A stretch of DNA of 62,016 nt. Source: Fuerstiella sp. GTDB taxonomy: Bacteria; Planctomycetota; Planctomycetia; Planctomycetales; Planctomycetaceae. A program made the position numbers and the translations under genes. The notes under the pieces are model-generated. The model was not told where the DNA came from and searched no databases. It saw only the letters and a program-made list of their open reading frames with translations. The stretch spans positions 1 through 62,016 of the forward strand of contig JAKVAZ010000020.1 of NCBI GenBank assembly GCA_022447225.1, read 5' to 3'. Each line of letters begins with the position of its first letter. The first letter of the stretch is position 1. This document shows positions 46,336-55,862 of this stretch, in pieces.

Positions 46336-47096
46336 CGTATTCTTGTGGCCTGTAACCTTGCTGATACTGTGTCCTCGTTTCAGGAGGATGGATTCGTCAT
46401 CGTCCGCTCGCTGCTTGAAGCAGACGAACTGGCTGAGCTGGATCGGCAGATCCGTCGATAGATCGAAGAGGTTCTGCCGTCCGTACCGCGGACTCACAAA
46501 TTTTATGAATCCGGCAGCAGCGGGCCGTTGAAGCATTTCTCCCGAATGGAGTTGTACGACGATTTTTTCAGAGGATTTTTTCAACACGCCAGAACGATAG
46601 AACTGGCTGAGGTGTGCCGTGGTACTTCCGTGGAGCCGGTAACTTCCGCGTGTTTTACAAGCCGGCCCACGTAGGTGGTCCGGCACTTCCACATCAGGAC
46701 AATGCTTATTTCAATTTCCTGCCGCCGTACGGGTTTGTTGTCTGGATTGCCCTGGATCAGGTGACTCTTGCCAACGGTGCCGTGCATTTTTCCAGAGGAT
46801 GGCACCGGCTCGGCCAGTTGCCCCACAATCACACCGGAAATCCACGTTTTGGCCGAGCTGTTATGACGACACCCGATCCGACTCACCATCCTGAAACACC
46901 CGTTCTTTTAAATCCAGGTGATGCTTCACTGCATCATTTTCTGACCGTTCATCGCAGTGGACCAAACCGGACAGACCATAATCGACGTGGGTTCGTAATG
47001 GATTACAGGGCCGGCAGCGCGGAACCGGACCAAAACGCCAGTGCAGAGCAGGAGGCGTATAAGGAAAATGTTTTCAAACAATTCGGGGTGATGTAG
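46336..47096 (+). pseudogene. Phytanoyl-CoA dioxygenase (PhyH) family pseudogene
   Basis: The 5' part reads SFQEDGFVIVRSLLEADELAELDRQIRR and then meets TAG at 46459-46461. The same phase continues with IEEVLPSVPRTHKFYESG and FRGFFQHARTIELAEV. Near 46614 a one-base shift is needed to continue into PWYFRGAGNFRVFYKPAHVGG. From there a 160-codon frame carries the rest of the domain: the Fe ligands HQD in ALPHQDNAYF, the VVWIALDQVTLANGAVHF strand, and the distal His in HHFLTVHRSGPNRT. The gene is therefore interrupted by a stop and a frameshift, while its catalytic residues are still readable. Decay appears recent. A sequencing error could explain one lesion but is less likely to explain both. Confidence 0.85.
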
Positions 47097-47669
47097 GTTT
47101 TGATACTCAGCGGGCCCTGAACGAAAATGACAGACACAGGGAATGTTAAGGCCATCTGGTGTGATGTTTGTCCATTTCTTCCGGTACTGTTTCTCCGTGT
47201 TGGCTACTCAAGCGGTCGGTGGCCGTACTCACGACTGTCAGTGGCATTAGTTACGCGGATTTTCGTGAGAATTTAAAGCCGTTGATCAGAGGCATGGGAC
47301 GCGCGGCTTCCGCATTTGACAGCTGATGCAGGAAACGAGGGACATACGTTCGTATATTGATAAACCTTGGCAAATCAGTGACCAGCTGAACGTGTTCGGA
47401 CTGCCTGACAGAAGAACATCACACGGATTCTTTTCACTGTATGGTTCATCGCGGAGTATGGTTCATCGCAGAGTATGGTTCATCACAGAGTACTTTAGAC
47501 CTGCAGAGTTTGCTCTGTGTGGACAGCAGGGTTCCTTGTTGTTTCACCGGATCCTGTCAACACGTTCCTCAGATGATCAGTGAGAGCTGTCAAACCCTGT
47601 GTTTTTGTTAATATGTTGGTCCATCACTGCAACTGAGACTCAACACACTTCGTCACCAACTATGTTATT
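47097..47669. other. Non-coding stretch with a tandem repeat
   Basis: About 570 bp without a recognisable gene. It is the tail of the decay zone around the sialidase and contains the 17-bp repeat listed separately. It must hold the promoter of the large 1168-codon gene. Confidence 0.5.
47439..47489 (+). repeat. 17-bp tandem repeat, three copies
   Basis: The unit GTATGGTTCATCGCGGA is repeated three times with small changes: the second copy ends CGCAGA and the third CACAGA, and a partial fourth begins GTACTT. It lies about 180 bp before the large gene. It may be a slippage product in non-coding DNA or a set of direct-repeat regulator sites. Confidence 0.85.
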
Positions 47670-50600
47670 GTGCCGTCTGCGGCCGCAAAACGGGAACTCA
47701 TGACAGTCTGTAACCTGGAGGAGTCACTTGGATTCGTTCCCCGGCGTACGACTCGGGAACGTGATCAGCATCGAAAAGACATTGTTGAGTTCATTGCACT
47801 GAAACTCATTGCGGCAGGACAGCCGGTCCCGCAAAACCTGAAGACATCCGATCCGCTTGGCGCCGAACGGATTCTGGCGACTCACTTCCAGCGTCTCAGG
47901 CATCTGGAAAATCTCCGGTGTCCGGCAGACCAAAGAATCGAGAGTTACCTGGCCCGACACTTTGAGGGTTTCGAGTTTGTCGAGGAGTTGAAACTGCCGG
48001 ATACGACATTTGTGCTGGATCGTCACGGGATTGCCCGCGAGTTGTCATTGCCCTTTGACGGCGATCATTATGTCAACGAGCTTGTCTCGTCATATCGTGT
48101 TCGGAACGGTGTCCTTAATAATCCTCGACATGACCGACGCACCACGAAAGGAACGTTTCACGTCGTCGAAGGAGGACTTCCGGTCCCGAATGACAAACGT
48201 TCGGTACCAAAACAGACCTTTGTGCATATGTTTCGGGCGGCAGTGAATCCATCTGCCGAATTGATGCATTTGCCGTTCACCGTTGAAGAACAGAATCAGG
48301 CCGAAGTGTTTGTGTCTTTAATGATGCGTCCACTGGTATGCCCGGAAGTTAAAAACGTTTGCAGTGAACAGACGATGGAGATCCGTTTTTTTGCTCCGGG
48401 TACACTGGTCAGCAATCTGGACTTTGTCGAATCTATATTTGGTAATGCGGGTGATCCGTTTCTTCCGGCAAACGATGCAGGCCTGGACGTTGAACACTGG
48501 AGTGGTCACACCGGATGCGTCATTCTCGCGCCGCATCTGACCGGTCTGACAAAGAAGGATCTCGGGCTTCCTCATCACGATGATGCAAGTGAACGACAGC
48601 GCCGTGACGGCATGTGCTGGACGGCGGAAGATGAATGCTACAATGATGGCATTCCTTTCAAGGTCACCTGTCGGAACACCGATGGTGTGATTGTCACGCT
48701 GATTGCCGACAATTATTTCGGCTACTGTAAAAAAGAAGTCAAAACACAAATTAGTTATGCGAGTAATCTTGCGGGAAATTACGAAGAAGAACATGCAGGT
48801 GGCACACTGGCTTTCGCCAGCTTCAGTCTGGGAGACGAGTTTATTGCCGAAGCTCATCGTGGTAACACACGTACGTTTCAGAATGTGATCGATGACTATG
48901 GCGACCGACTGGATGTGCGAAGGGAAGGCTGGGCAGTTGATCGAACGTATCCGGAACTTATCTATGTTCCGGAGAACTGTGTTGCGACCGTACACGATCA
49001 GACCGTGTCATGGACAAATGAAAGTGGCCGCCATTCGATTCCGTTGATGCCGGACAGCGTTTATATCACTCCGTCCGGTTATAAGGTTCATCTTGAGAAA
49101 CACCCGGCAGCTCCCACGTGGAGGCTGATCGGAACGGTGGCGGAAGGTGTGTTTTGTCACAAACCGTGTACGGTCAGCGGAGGCGGCAAAAGTGAAATCA
49201 GCAAGTCGATTGCTGACTATCTGCTCCACGGTCCGATTTTCGTGGCAGATGTTGATTCGGATCTTGAGCTGGTACAGCAGATTTTCGATCGTGACTACTC
49301 GGACCGCTGGAGTCCGTCAGGGACAGTGCATCCGGACTACGAGACCGAACCGTCACGCTCGCTGCTCGATCCCAAACGTTCCCTGGGAAGCGTGGTTAAA
49401 CTGCTCACACCCTCGGTCGATTACACGGACGAATATAATGGCTGGCTTGAGTCACTTCCGGGTTACATCTATGCCATTGTGTTCATCATCAAGCGGATGC
49501 ATCGTGGTGGTGATGATACAGACTGGAAACAACAGTTCACTGTGGACATCGTGAATGGTCATTCCGGACATGAGCTGAAATACGGTGGCCGAAAACTGGT
49601 TGGTACCTATCTGCGAGTTGGATTACTCGGTGAAAAGAAATGGCGGACCTATAAACTGCGCCAGGATTTTGCACCGGCTCAGAAAATTCAGACAGAAGAC
49701 GATATTAGTGTATCGGTGGTGGTGCCTCTGAATCAGCTGAAAGATCTCGGGCCTCGCACCGGGGACCCAATCAGCTGCAAATTTGTTCGGAACTGTGAGT
49801 ACCGGCTTTTTCAGCGTCCTGACGATGCGATTCATCGAGGTCTGGACAGGCAGACCGAAGCGGACCTTGCGCGAGACGATAATTTTATTGTGAATTTCGA
49901 GCCGCTGTCACGCGATCGCATACGAGACATCTGCGACCGGGCCGTTGATCTCAGTCAATTCACGCAGCCCATGCAGAAACTGCTGCGGGATGCCCGGGAT
50001 GAAGATCACGGCTATGTGGTTTGTTCGGCAACTCCGCGCATGATCGACGGGAAGCCCAGTAGAAATCCTCGCTACCTGCAGTCAAGACTGGACCTGATCA
50101 ACCCGTTTGACCGCTATGTCGGTGAAATTGGCGCTCGACTGTCGAGAGCGGTCCCATCGGACGAACCCGTGTATCAGCCCGTTCACTCTGTTTTGATCGG
50201 ACGTCGAAACAACCCTGCGGATTACGACAACGGAATCCGGCCGCTGGCTGTTTACAATCCGATTCACTATCAGGAACTGCCCGAATTGTTTATGGACTTC
50301 ATTTGTGCACTGACGGGAAAGAGTCCTTCCACAACAGGTGCCGGAAGTGAAGGCGCACTGACCAAGGGACCGTTCAATGCTCTGTTACCAATCACGGACC
50401 TCAATGCAGCACTGGTCAGCTACCTGCTGACCGGACTCGCCGGTTTTTCAACCCCCGCAGGACACATCGGTTCCAATGTTCGTGTCGATCATGATATCAG
50501 TCTGTTAATTCCTGAGATCTGGTGTCGGTTGACTCCTGAAGAACGTGAGCCCGGTTCACTTCTTCGGGAAGGTCTGCTGGAGAAACTGGACGACTACGAA

Positions 50601-51176
50601 TTTGACGGCAGAGGCATTCAAGCCAGCCGACTGGGGTACCGTATTACATCGCGGTTTATCCGTACCTTCGCGGGGCGGGTTTTTGATAATCCTCGTAAGG
50701 TATTCGATGATGCAATTCTGCGACCGGAAAGTCAGGATGAAGCCGCCTTTGCCGACGGCATTCTGTACATCACGGAAGCTCATCAACGGGTATCGAAGAA
50801 TTATCTGGAAGACGGATCTGTTGATCTGGCATGTCCCCCTTTGCGAGCATTGATCCATATCATGGCGGAAGGAAATTATCGCGGGAAAACGGTGCATGAT
50901 CCGGAGATTCGTGAGCTGTTTACTTTACCGTCGATGTTAAGTTCAGAGTGGTATAAGGAGCGGCTGAAGACTCGCCGCCAACGCGACCGGTCACGCTGGC
51001 AGGACCATGTGAAGTATCTGCGGAGTTTTCTGAATCAGCCGGAGTTCTCAGCCGATGTTGCAGAACTCGACCTCGATGCCCGACTGCAACTGGCTCAGCG
51101 GGAACTTGAAAGGGTCTCCGGTTCGGATTACCTGCAGGACCTTCACGGCACTCTCGGGGCCGATCGATTGAGTTGA
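47670..51176 (+). CDS. Large 1168-residue protein, candidate pyrophosphate-dependent PEP carboxykinase
   Basis: A single soluble protein with no signal peptide or membrane segment; GTG 47670 is the longest start, and ATG 47700 (MTVCNLEESL) is an alternative. It contains a glycine-rich phosphate-binding-like loop, VSGGGKSEISKSIAD, at about 503-516, closely followed by FVADVDSDLE, which could bind metal. Other blocks are KKEVKTQISYASNLAG (354-369), YEEEHAGGTLAFASFSLGDEF (371-391) and, near 885-900, STTGAGSEGALTKGPFN. From memory, this size and these blocks fit the PPi-type PEP carboxykinase family of Entamoeba and Propionibacterium, which interconverts oxaloacetate and PPi with PEP, Pi and CO2. 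That is a tentative assignment. The gene stands alone. If it is wrong, this is a giant uncharacterised protein. Confidence 0.6.
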   Translation: MPSAAAKRELMTVCNLEESLGFVPRRTTRERDQHRKDIVEFIALKLIAAGQPVPQNLKTSDPLGAERILATHFQRLRHLENLRCPADQRIESYLARHFEGFEFVEELKLPDTTFVLDRHGIARELSLPFDGDHYVNELVSSYRVRNGVLNNPRHDRRTTKGTFHVVEGGLPVPNDKRSVPKQTFVHMFRAAVNPSAELMHLPFTVEEQNQAEVFVSLMMRPLVCPEVKNVCSEQTMEIRFFAPGTLVSNLDFVESIFGNAGDPFLPANDAGLDVEHWSGHTGCVILAPHLTGLTKKDLGLPHHDDASERQRRDGMCWTAEDECYNDGIPFKVTCRNTDGVIVTLIADNYFGYCKKEVKTQISYASNLAGNYEEEHAGGTLAFASFSLGDEFIAEAHRGNTRTFQNVIDDYGDRLDVRREGWAVDRTYPELIYVPENCVATVHDQTVSWTNESGRHSIPLMPDSVYITPSGYKVHLEKHPAAPTWRLIGTVAEGVFCHKPCTVSGGGKSEISKSIADYLLHGPIFVADVDSDLELVQQIFDRDYSDRWSPSGTVHPDYETEPSRSLLDPKRSLGSVVKLLTPSVDYTDEYNGWLESLPGYIYAIVFIIKRMHRGGDDTDWKQQFTVDIVNGHSGHELKYGGRKLVGTYLRVGLLGEKKWRTYKLRQDFAPAQKIQTEDDISVSVVVPLNQLKDLGPRTGDPISCKFVRNCEYRLFQRPDDAIHRGLDRQTEADLARDDNFIVNFEPLSRDRIRDICDRAVDLSQFTQPMQKLLRDARDEDHGYVVCSATPRMIDGKPSRNPRYLQSRLDLINPFDRYVGEIGARLSRAVPSDEPVYQPVHSVLIGRRNNPADYDNGIRPLAVYNPIHYQELPELFMDFICALTGKSPSTTGAGSEGALTKGPFNALLPITDLNAALVSYLLTGLAGFSTPAGHIGSNVRVDHDISLLIPEIWCRLTPEEREPGSLLREGLLEKLDDYEFDGRGIQASRLGYRITSRFIRTFAGRVFDNPRKVFDDAILRPESQDEAAFADGILYITEAHQRVSKNYLEDGSVDLACPPLRALIHIMAEGNYRGKTVHDPEIRELFTLPSMLSSEWYKERLKTRRQRDRSRWQDHVKYLRSFLNQPEFSADVAELDLDARLQLAQRELERVSGSDYLQDLHGTLGADRLS

Positions 51177-51485
51177 ATCAAAGGTGATGCTGGTTCTGAC
51201 GAACGATTGGTACAGGGATTTCTTCAGGTTTGAATGACCTTCTGTGACCTGTGAAATGAGCGGACCGGGTCCTGGCCGTTTGTTCGAATCAGGCATGTTT
51301 CTGCAAACAGGAATATCCACGCCCGGCATGTGCTGAGGGTTCAAAACACGACGTCTGGCCCCCAGTCACTCGATCAAACCTGAATTTGAGACCGGCAGGA
51401 CCTGAGAAAATATGAGCCCTGGTGAGACTTTGTCCTCCGGGGAATCCAGCTTGACGCGTGTATCCAGTATCGCCAATCTTATTGT
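51177..51485. other. Intergenic region before the Nudix gene
   Basis: About 310 bp. Short frames are present, but none has recognisable sequence, and I see no repeat, RNA gene or clear terminator. Confidence 0.4.
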
Positions 51486-52085
51486 GTGTTCAACCCGGAT
51501 CAAATAAGCAGTGCGTTAAGCCAGGTTCGATATGACCCGGACACATTTGCGCCCACCATCAGTCATGCCGCCGTGGCTATGATTGTTGCTGAAGGTGCCG
51601 ATGGTCTGGACGTCTGCTTTATTCGCCGCGCAGAGAGACAGAGCGATCCCTGGTCCGGTCATGTTTCGTTTCCTGGCGGACGTGCTGAGGTCGGTGACAG
51701 GACTGCATACGAGGTTGCCGAGCGTGAAACACGTGAAGAAATCGGTCTTTCTCTAAATGCCTCACACCGTATTGGAACTCTGCCGATGATGCAGAAGATA
51801 CGCCGTGGTCTGACACTTTTTTCATTTGTCTATTTCGCAGAGCACTCCATGCGGACACAGGCTGTCGTCGGAAATCCGGAGGAAGTTGCCTGTGTGTTCT
51901 GGGTTCCGCTCAGACATCTGTTTGACCCGCTTGCTGTGACCGAAGTTGAATATTCACATGAGGGAAATCAGAAAGATTTACCAGGCATTCGGTTTGATGA
52001 TCACGTGATTTGGGGTCTGACGCTGCAGTTACTTCACAGTTTTGCACGGCTGATGCACCAGCCGTTTCCGGCCTGCGAATCATGA
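51486..52085 (+). CDS. Nudix hydrolase (CoA pyrophosphatase-like)
   Basis: The protein has 199 residues from GTG 51486. The Nudix box lies at about 64-88: GGRAEVGDRTAYEVAERETR followed by EEIGL, preceded by HVSFPGG. The LSFPGG-type opening and the position of the box resemble the NudL/CoAse subfamily, which cleaves coenzyme A or acyl-CoA to phosphopantetheine and 3',5'-ADP. Other nucleoside-diphosphate substrates are possible. It is followed 97 bp later by a HAD gene on the same strand. Confidence 0.88.
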   Translation: MFNPDQISSALSQVRYDPDTFAPTISHAAVAMIVAEGADGLDVCFIRRAERQSDPWSGHVSFPGGRAEVGDRTAYEVAERETREEIGLSLNASHRIGTLPMMQKIRRGLTLFSFVYFAEHSMRTQAVVGNPEEVACVFWVPLRHLFDPLAVTEVEYSHEGNQKDLPGIRFDDHVIWGLTLQLLHSFARLMHQPFPACES

Positions 52086-52182
52086 ACTCCAACTTCATAT
52101 GCCAATACACCGCAGCTGAACAAATGTATTCGTATCATTGGTCGCAAATCATTTACCCGGCTGACTGTGCGGTCCGTTTACA

Positions 52183-52914
52183 ATGAATCATCCAGTTGCT
52201 GCTTCCGACGTTCCGGTGTCCATCAAAGCTGTGGTCTTTGATATGGACGGGCTGATGCTGAATACGGAAGACGTTTTTGAGCTGGCCGGTCAGGAGCTTC
52301 TGGTACGTCGCGGAAAACAAATGACTGACCGGATTCGCCGTCGCATGATCGGTCGACGCCCGGCTGAAGCATTCGCGGCACTGACGGAACTCACGGGAAT
52401 TACCGAACCTGTTGAACACCTGATGCACGAAACCCGAGAGATTTTTGCAGAATTTGCGAAGGTGCATCTGGCCTGTATGCCTGGACTTTTTGATTTACTG
52501 GACGCGATTGAGGATCGTCAGCTGCTTCTGGCAGTGGCGACGTCGTCGCCTCGTGACCATATGGAATCATTGCTGTCGCAGTTTGACCTTCTGAAGCGTT
52601 TCCACACAACTCTGACGTCGGAAGACGTGATTCGGGGAAAGCCTGATCCGGAGATTTATCTCAGTGCCGCTGAACGTCTGAATGTTGAACCGTCGTCCAT
52701 GCTGGTGCTGGAAGACAGCGAAGCAGGAACCCGAGCCGCAGTAGCTGCCGGTGCGTTTGTTGTGGCGGTTCCGAATCGACACACGGCATTCGGTGATTTC
52801 AGTAAGGCGTCGATGCGAATCAACAGTTTGGGCAGTTCGGAACTGCATTTATTGATTGCCCAAACCGTTGTACAGCCGAATGATGATTCCCGGAGGCTCG
52901 ATTCGAAAAATTGA
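52183..52914 (+). CDS. HAD superfamily phosphatase/phosphomutase (beta-phosphoglucomutase-like)
   Basis: The protein has 243 residues. Motif I is VVFDMDGLMLNTE, with the nucleophile Asp20 and Asp22. The helical cap follows, then motif II in LAVATSSPRDH, the Lys of motif III in VIRGKPDPEIYL, and motif IV VLEDSEAGTRAAVAAG. This is the cap-C1 beta-PGM/phosphoglycolate-phosphatase-like group; the substrate is not predictable from the sequence. It is convergent with the protease gene (34 bp gap). Confidence 0.9.
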   Translation: MNHPVAASDVPVSIKAVVFDMDGLMLNTEDVFELAGQELLVRRGKQMTDRIRRRMIGRRPAEAFAALTELTGITEPVEHLMHETREIFAEFAKVHLACMPGLFDLLDAIEDRQLLLAVATSSPRDHMESLLSQFDLLKRFHTTLTSEDVIRGKPDPEIYLSAAERLNVEPSSMLVLEDSEAGTRAAVAAGAFVVAVPNRHTAFGDFSKASMRINSLGSSELHLLIAQTVVQPNDDSRRLDSKN

Positions 52915-52948
52915 CCGGATGTCTGCGTAATCCCTGACCAAACCGAAA

Positions 52949-54112
52949 TTATCCCTGTCCGATGACGATGGGGGTCGGGGTGAATCCGATCAACAGGAAG
53001 GCCAGTGTCAGCCAGCCCAGAACATGTCGGAAAGTTCCCAGTGAAACCGTATCATCACGCGTGGGGGGATGGCGCATTCCCATCACCAGGATCAGGATCA
53101 GGAACAGAATGTACGAATAAGTTCCCGTTGCGATCATGTATCCCGCCGCAGCAAAGACGACAGCGAAGGCAATCCAGTGAGCAGGCTTTCCCAACAGCGT
53201 ATACGCGAGATGACCACCGTCCAGCTGTCCGATCGGAATCAGGTTGAGTGCGGTCACAAAAATGCCAACCCATCCGGCATGAGCCATCCCATGCATCACG
53301 AGGATTTGTCCATTTGGTGTCGGGCCGTGAATCCATGTGATGAACCACTGGATAATCAGTGGTTCTCCGAATTCCACATATCTGCCGGCCATCAGGAACT
53401 CGAATTCGAAATGTGACGCTTCAATTCCGAAATACAGGATCGGCAGTGTCACAAACAGACCGGCCAAAGGACCACTCACCGCGATATCAAACATCTGTTT
53501 GCGGTCTGCTGCTCCGCGTCCCTGGGCGATGACGGCCCCCATTGTTCCCAGTGGTGGAATCGGCAGTGGAATAAAAAATGGAAACGATGCCGGGACGCGA
53601 TACCGCACTGCCTGCAGAAAATGTCCCATTTCGTGACACAGGAGTATCAGCATCAATGGAATGCTGTAGGAAAATCCCTGCATCAGCAGACCTGAATACC
53701 ACTCACTGAAAACCTGATTCCGGTCGGACGGAGAAATCTGACCTTTGCTGAAATCGGCCAGAATTGTTTCCTGAAGTTCTGTGTCGAAGAATCCTGGCAA
53801 TGCAACTAAGGGGACGAATCCCGAACCAACCAGTGTGGTGCTTACCCAGGTAGATAGAAACAGAAAGATGCAAAGTCGCAGCTGTCGACGTCGTCTGTGA
53901 CGGTACTTAGTCGCTGCTTCGTGATGACTGAGAACCGGTGCCGAAGGCACCCGGAAGGAGTTTTCCGTAAACCCGCGTTCCTCAAACTGACGACTTTCCT
54001 CCATCTTTCCGGGATTCAGTTGCGGCGACAGGCTGGACAGGTCTTCGTCCGGTCTTTTGGCAGAAGCCGGGGCAGGCTCATTCGGTGGCAGGGGAGAATC
54101 TGAGTCAGACAT
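52949..54112 (-). CDS. Site-2 protease family (M50) membrane metalloprotease
   Basis: The protein has 387 residues from ATG 54112; the frame extends to 54259 but the extra part is not family-like. A cytosolic N-terminal region of about 75 residues is rich in Pro, Ser and Glu and ends in a basic RHRRRRQLRL stop-transfer segment. The first helix is CIFLFLSTWVSTTLVGSG. The zinc motif HEMGH is at 160-164, the FIPLPIPPLGTMGAVIA segment follows, and the second metal motif is NLIPIGQLDGGH. These proteases cut transmembrane substrates, often to release anti-sigma or regulatory factors; no partner anti-sigma gene is seen nearby. It is convergent with the HAD gene. Confidence 0.9.
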   Translation of the reverse strand: MSDSDSPLPPNEPAPASAKRPDEDLSSLSPQLNPGKMEESRQFEERGFTENSFRVPSAPVLSHHEAATKYRHRRRRQLRLCIFLFLSTWVSTTLVGSGFVPLVALPGFFDTELQETILADFSKGQISPSDRNQVFSEWYSGLLMQGFSYSIPLMLILLCHEMGHFLQAVRYRVPASFPFFIPLPIPPLGTMGAVIAQGRGAADRKQMFDIAVSGPLAGLFVTLPILYFGIEASHFEFEFLMAGRYVEFGEPLIIQWFITWIHGPTPNGQILVMHGMAHAGWVGIFVTALNLIPIGQLDGGHLAYTLLGKPAHWIAFAVVFAAAGYMIATGTYSYILFLILILVMGMRHPPTRDDTVSLGTFRHVLGWLTLAFLLIGFTPTPIVIGQG

Positions 54113-54655
54113 AAATAACGAGAGTCGTTCAGGCTGGTACTGTCGTTGTGGTCGGACTGGCTCCGATCGCGGACTGCAGCGAATAGAACCACGCAATAAG
54201 TGGTTGGCTGAGCAGTCACCGTGTTCTAATAGGTGTTTCTCTGCAATACCAGTCGCCATCCGGTCGGAGAATCAATCAGGATTCGGTGTTCGACCTACTC
54301 TTGTGCATCACCACAGCAAGGTTTGATAATGGCGAACGTCACAAATCAGACCCGGAGACAGTGACGATTTAAACCGTCATTTTGTACTTCCTGCCATTCG
54401 TGATTGATGCGAATTCATTGTTCGATTCCGGCGTTTCGTTGCCGAATTTATGATCCAGTTGGCTCAGATAAGACAATGTGAGTTCACGGGAGGGGCCGTA
54501 CTTCACGTCACAACGCAGAATACGGAGTATTGATGAAATATTTCCCACAGGAATCCTGTCGGAATTGACTGAATTTATCACACACGCTGTTGAGCAGGCC
54601 GGTCCAGCGATAGACTTTGGGCCCATTTCCGCCTGGTTGTCTGGAGTTATCCGGG
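54113..54655. other. Intergenic region upstream of bioB
   Basis: About 540 bp between the protease and bioB, which diverge. Frames of up to 85 codons overlap on both strands but have no recognisable content. No BirA-type operator palindrome was found. The promoters of both genes should lie here. Confidence 0.4.
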
Positions 54656-55738
54656 ATGTCGATCGAGAACATTCTGAGTTGCGAGTTTTCCTGGTTGTCC
54701 ATGACTGATGCTGTCCTCAGCGGCGAGTCGCTGTCACGAGAATCCGCCCTGCAGATTCTTGAAGCCGATGACGATCAGTTGCTTTCAATTCTGGATGCTG
54801 CTTATCGCGTGCGACGTCACTATTTTGGCAAGTCTGTACAGCTGTACTACCTGAAGAATGCGAAAAGCGGCCTGTGTCCGGAAGACTGCACTTATTGTTC
54901 ACAGTCAAAGGACAGTACTGCACCCATTGACAAGTATGTCATGCTGAATGCAGAAAAACTGATTGAAGGAGCACGCCAAGCATATGAGAGCAACGCTCGA
55001 ACCTACTGTATTGTGGCCAGTGGACGAGGACCATCCGAACGGGAAGTGGACCATGTCTGCAGTGTGGTTAAAGACATCAAGCAGGAATTCGGTCTGCACA
55101 TTTGCGCCTGTCTGGGGCTGCTGAGGCCGGATCAGGCCATGCGGCTCAAACAGGCGGGTGTTGATCGCGTGAACCACAATCTGAACACCAGCCAGAGTTT
55201 TCACGACAACATTGTGTCAACTCACTCGTTTCAGGATCGACTCGATACCCTGCAGGCGTGTCGTGATGTCGGGCTGGAACTGTGCGCCGGGATGATTGTT
55301 GGGATGGGTGAAACGCGGGAAGATGTTGTTGATGTTGCGATCAAGCTTGCCGGCATGGGAGTCGAATCGATTCCTATCAATTTTCTGTATCCGGTTGACG
55401 GGACACCGCTGGAGGGGCAGGAAAATCTGGACGCTCGATACTGTCTCAAGGTTCTGGCCATGTTCCGCTTGACGAATCCCGATACCGAAATTCGCGTCGC
55501 CGGAGGTCGGGAACGAAATTTGCGGTCAATGCAGGCGATGGGACTGTATGCCGCTAATTCGATGTTCGTCAGTGACTACCTGACCACCGCCGGGCAAACG
55601 GCTGAAGATGACTTTCGTATGATTCAGGATCTTGGGTTCGAAATCACTGCTGGTGATTATGAGTCAGCACAGCTGATGGAACGGCTGGGAAAAACCGCCG
55701 GTGATCGCAATACCGACGAGATTCATGATCCTCGTTGA
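54656..55738 (+). CDS. bioB: Biotin synthase
   Basis: This radical SAM enzyme converts dethiobiotin to biotin with two Fe-S clusters. From ATG 54656 it has 360 residues; GGAG lies nine bases before this ATG. ATG 54701 is an alternative start. The SAM-cluster motif is CPEDCTYCSQS, with three Cys spaced CxxxCxxC. Later segments include RTYCIVASGRGPSEREV, LHICACLGLLRPDQA, GVDRVNHNLNTS, GMIVGMGETREDV and NFLYPVDGTPLEGQ. The cluster-2 ligands are suggested by the Cys in TYCIVAS and ICACLG and the Arg in the EIRVAGGRERN region. It stands alone, with no other biotin gene in the window. Confidence 0.96.
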   Translation: MSIENILSCEFSWLSMTDAVLSGESLSRESALQILEADDDQLLSILDAAYRVRRHYFGKSVQLYYLKNAKSGLCPEDCTYCSQSKDSTAPIDKYVMLNAEKLIEGARQAYESNARTYCIVASGRGPSEREVDHVCSVVKDIKQEFGLHICACLGLLRPDQAMRLKQAGVDRVNHNLNTSQSFHDNIVSTHSFQDRLDTLQACRDVGLELCAGMIVGMGETREDVVDVAIKLAGMGVESIPINFLYPVDGTPLEGQENLDARYCLKVLAMFRLTNPDTEIRVAGGRERNLRSMQAMGLYAANSMFVSDYLTTAGQTAEDDFRMIQDLGFEITAGDYESAQLMERLGKTAGDRNTDEIHDPR

Positions 55739-55862
55739 ATCCCAGGGAAAGACTCATGTTCTTTTGCAGCTTTAGAACTGGAGTGTCACTGAATCAGTTG
55801 TGACACGGTAGGTGATCTGCAAATCCAAAGTTGCACGACTTCATTCCGGAACCGTTTCACTG

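Noticed and set aside
48318-48995. A 225-codon frame antisense to the large 1168-codon gene
   Set aside because: The translation has no recognisable domain, and the sense frame is far longer and clearly coding; it is a shadow.
54113-54655. A BirA-type operator or biotin riboswitch upstream of bioB
   Set aside because: I found no palindromic BirA-like site or known riboswitch core in the interval.
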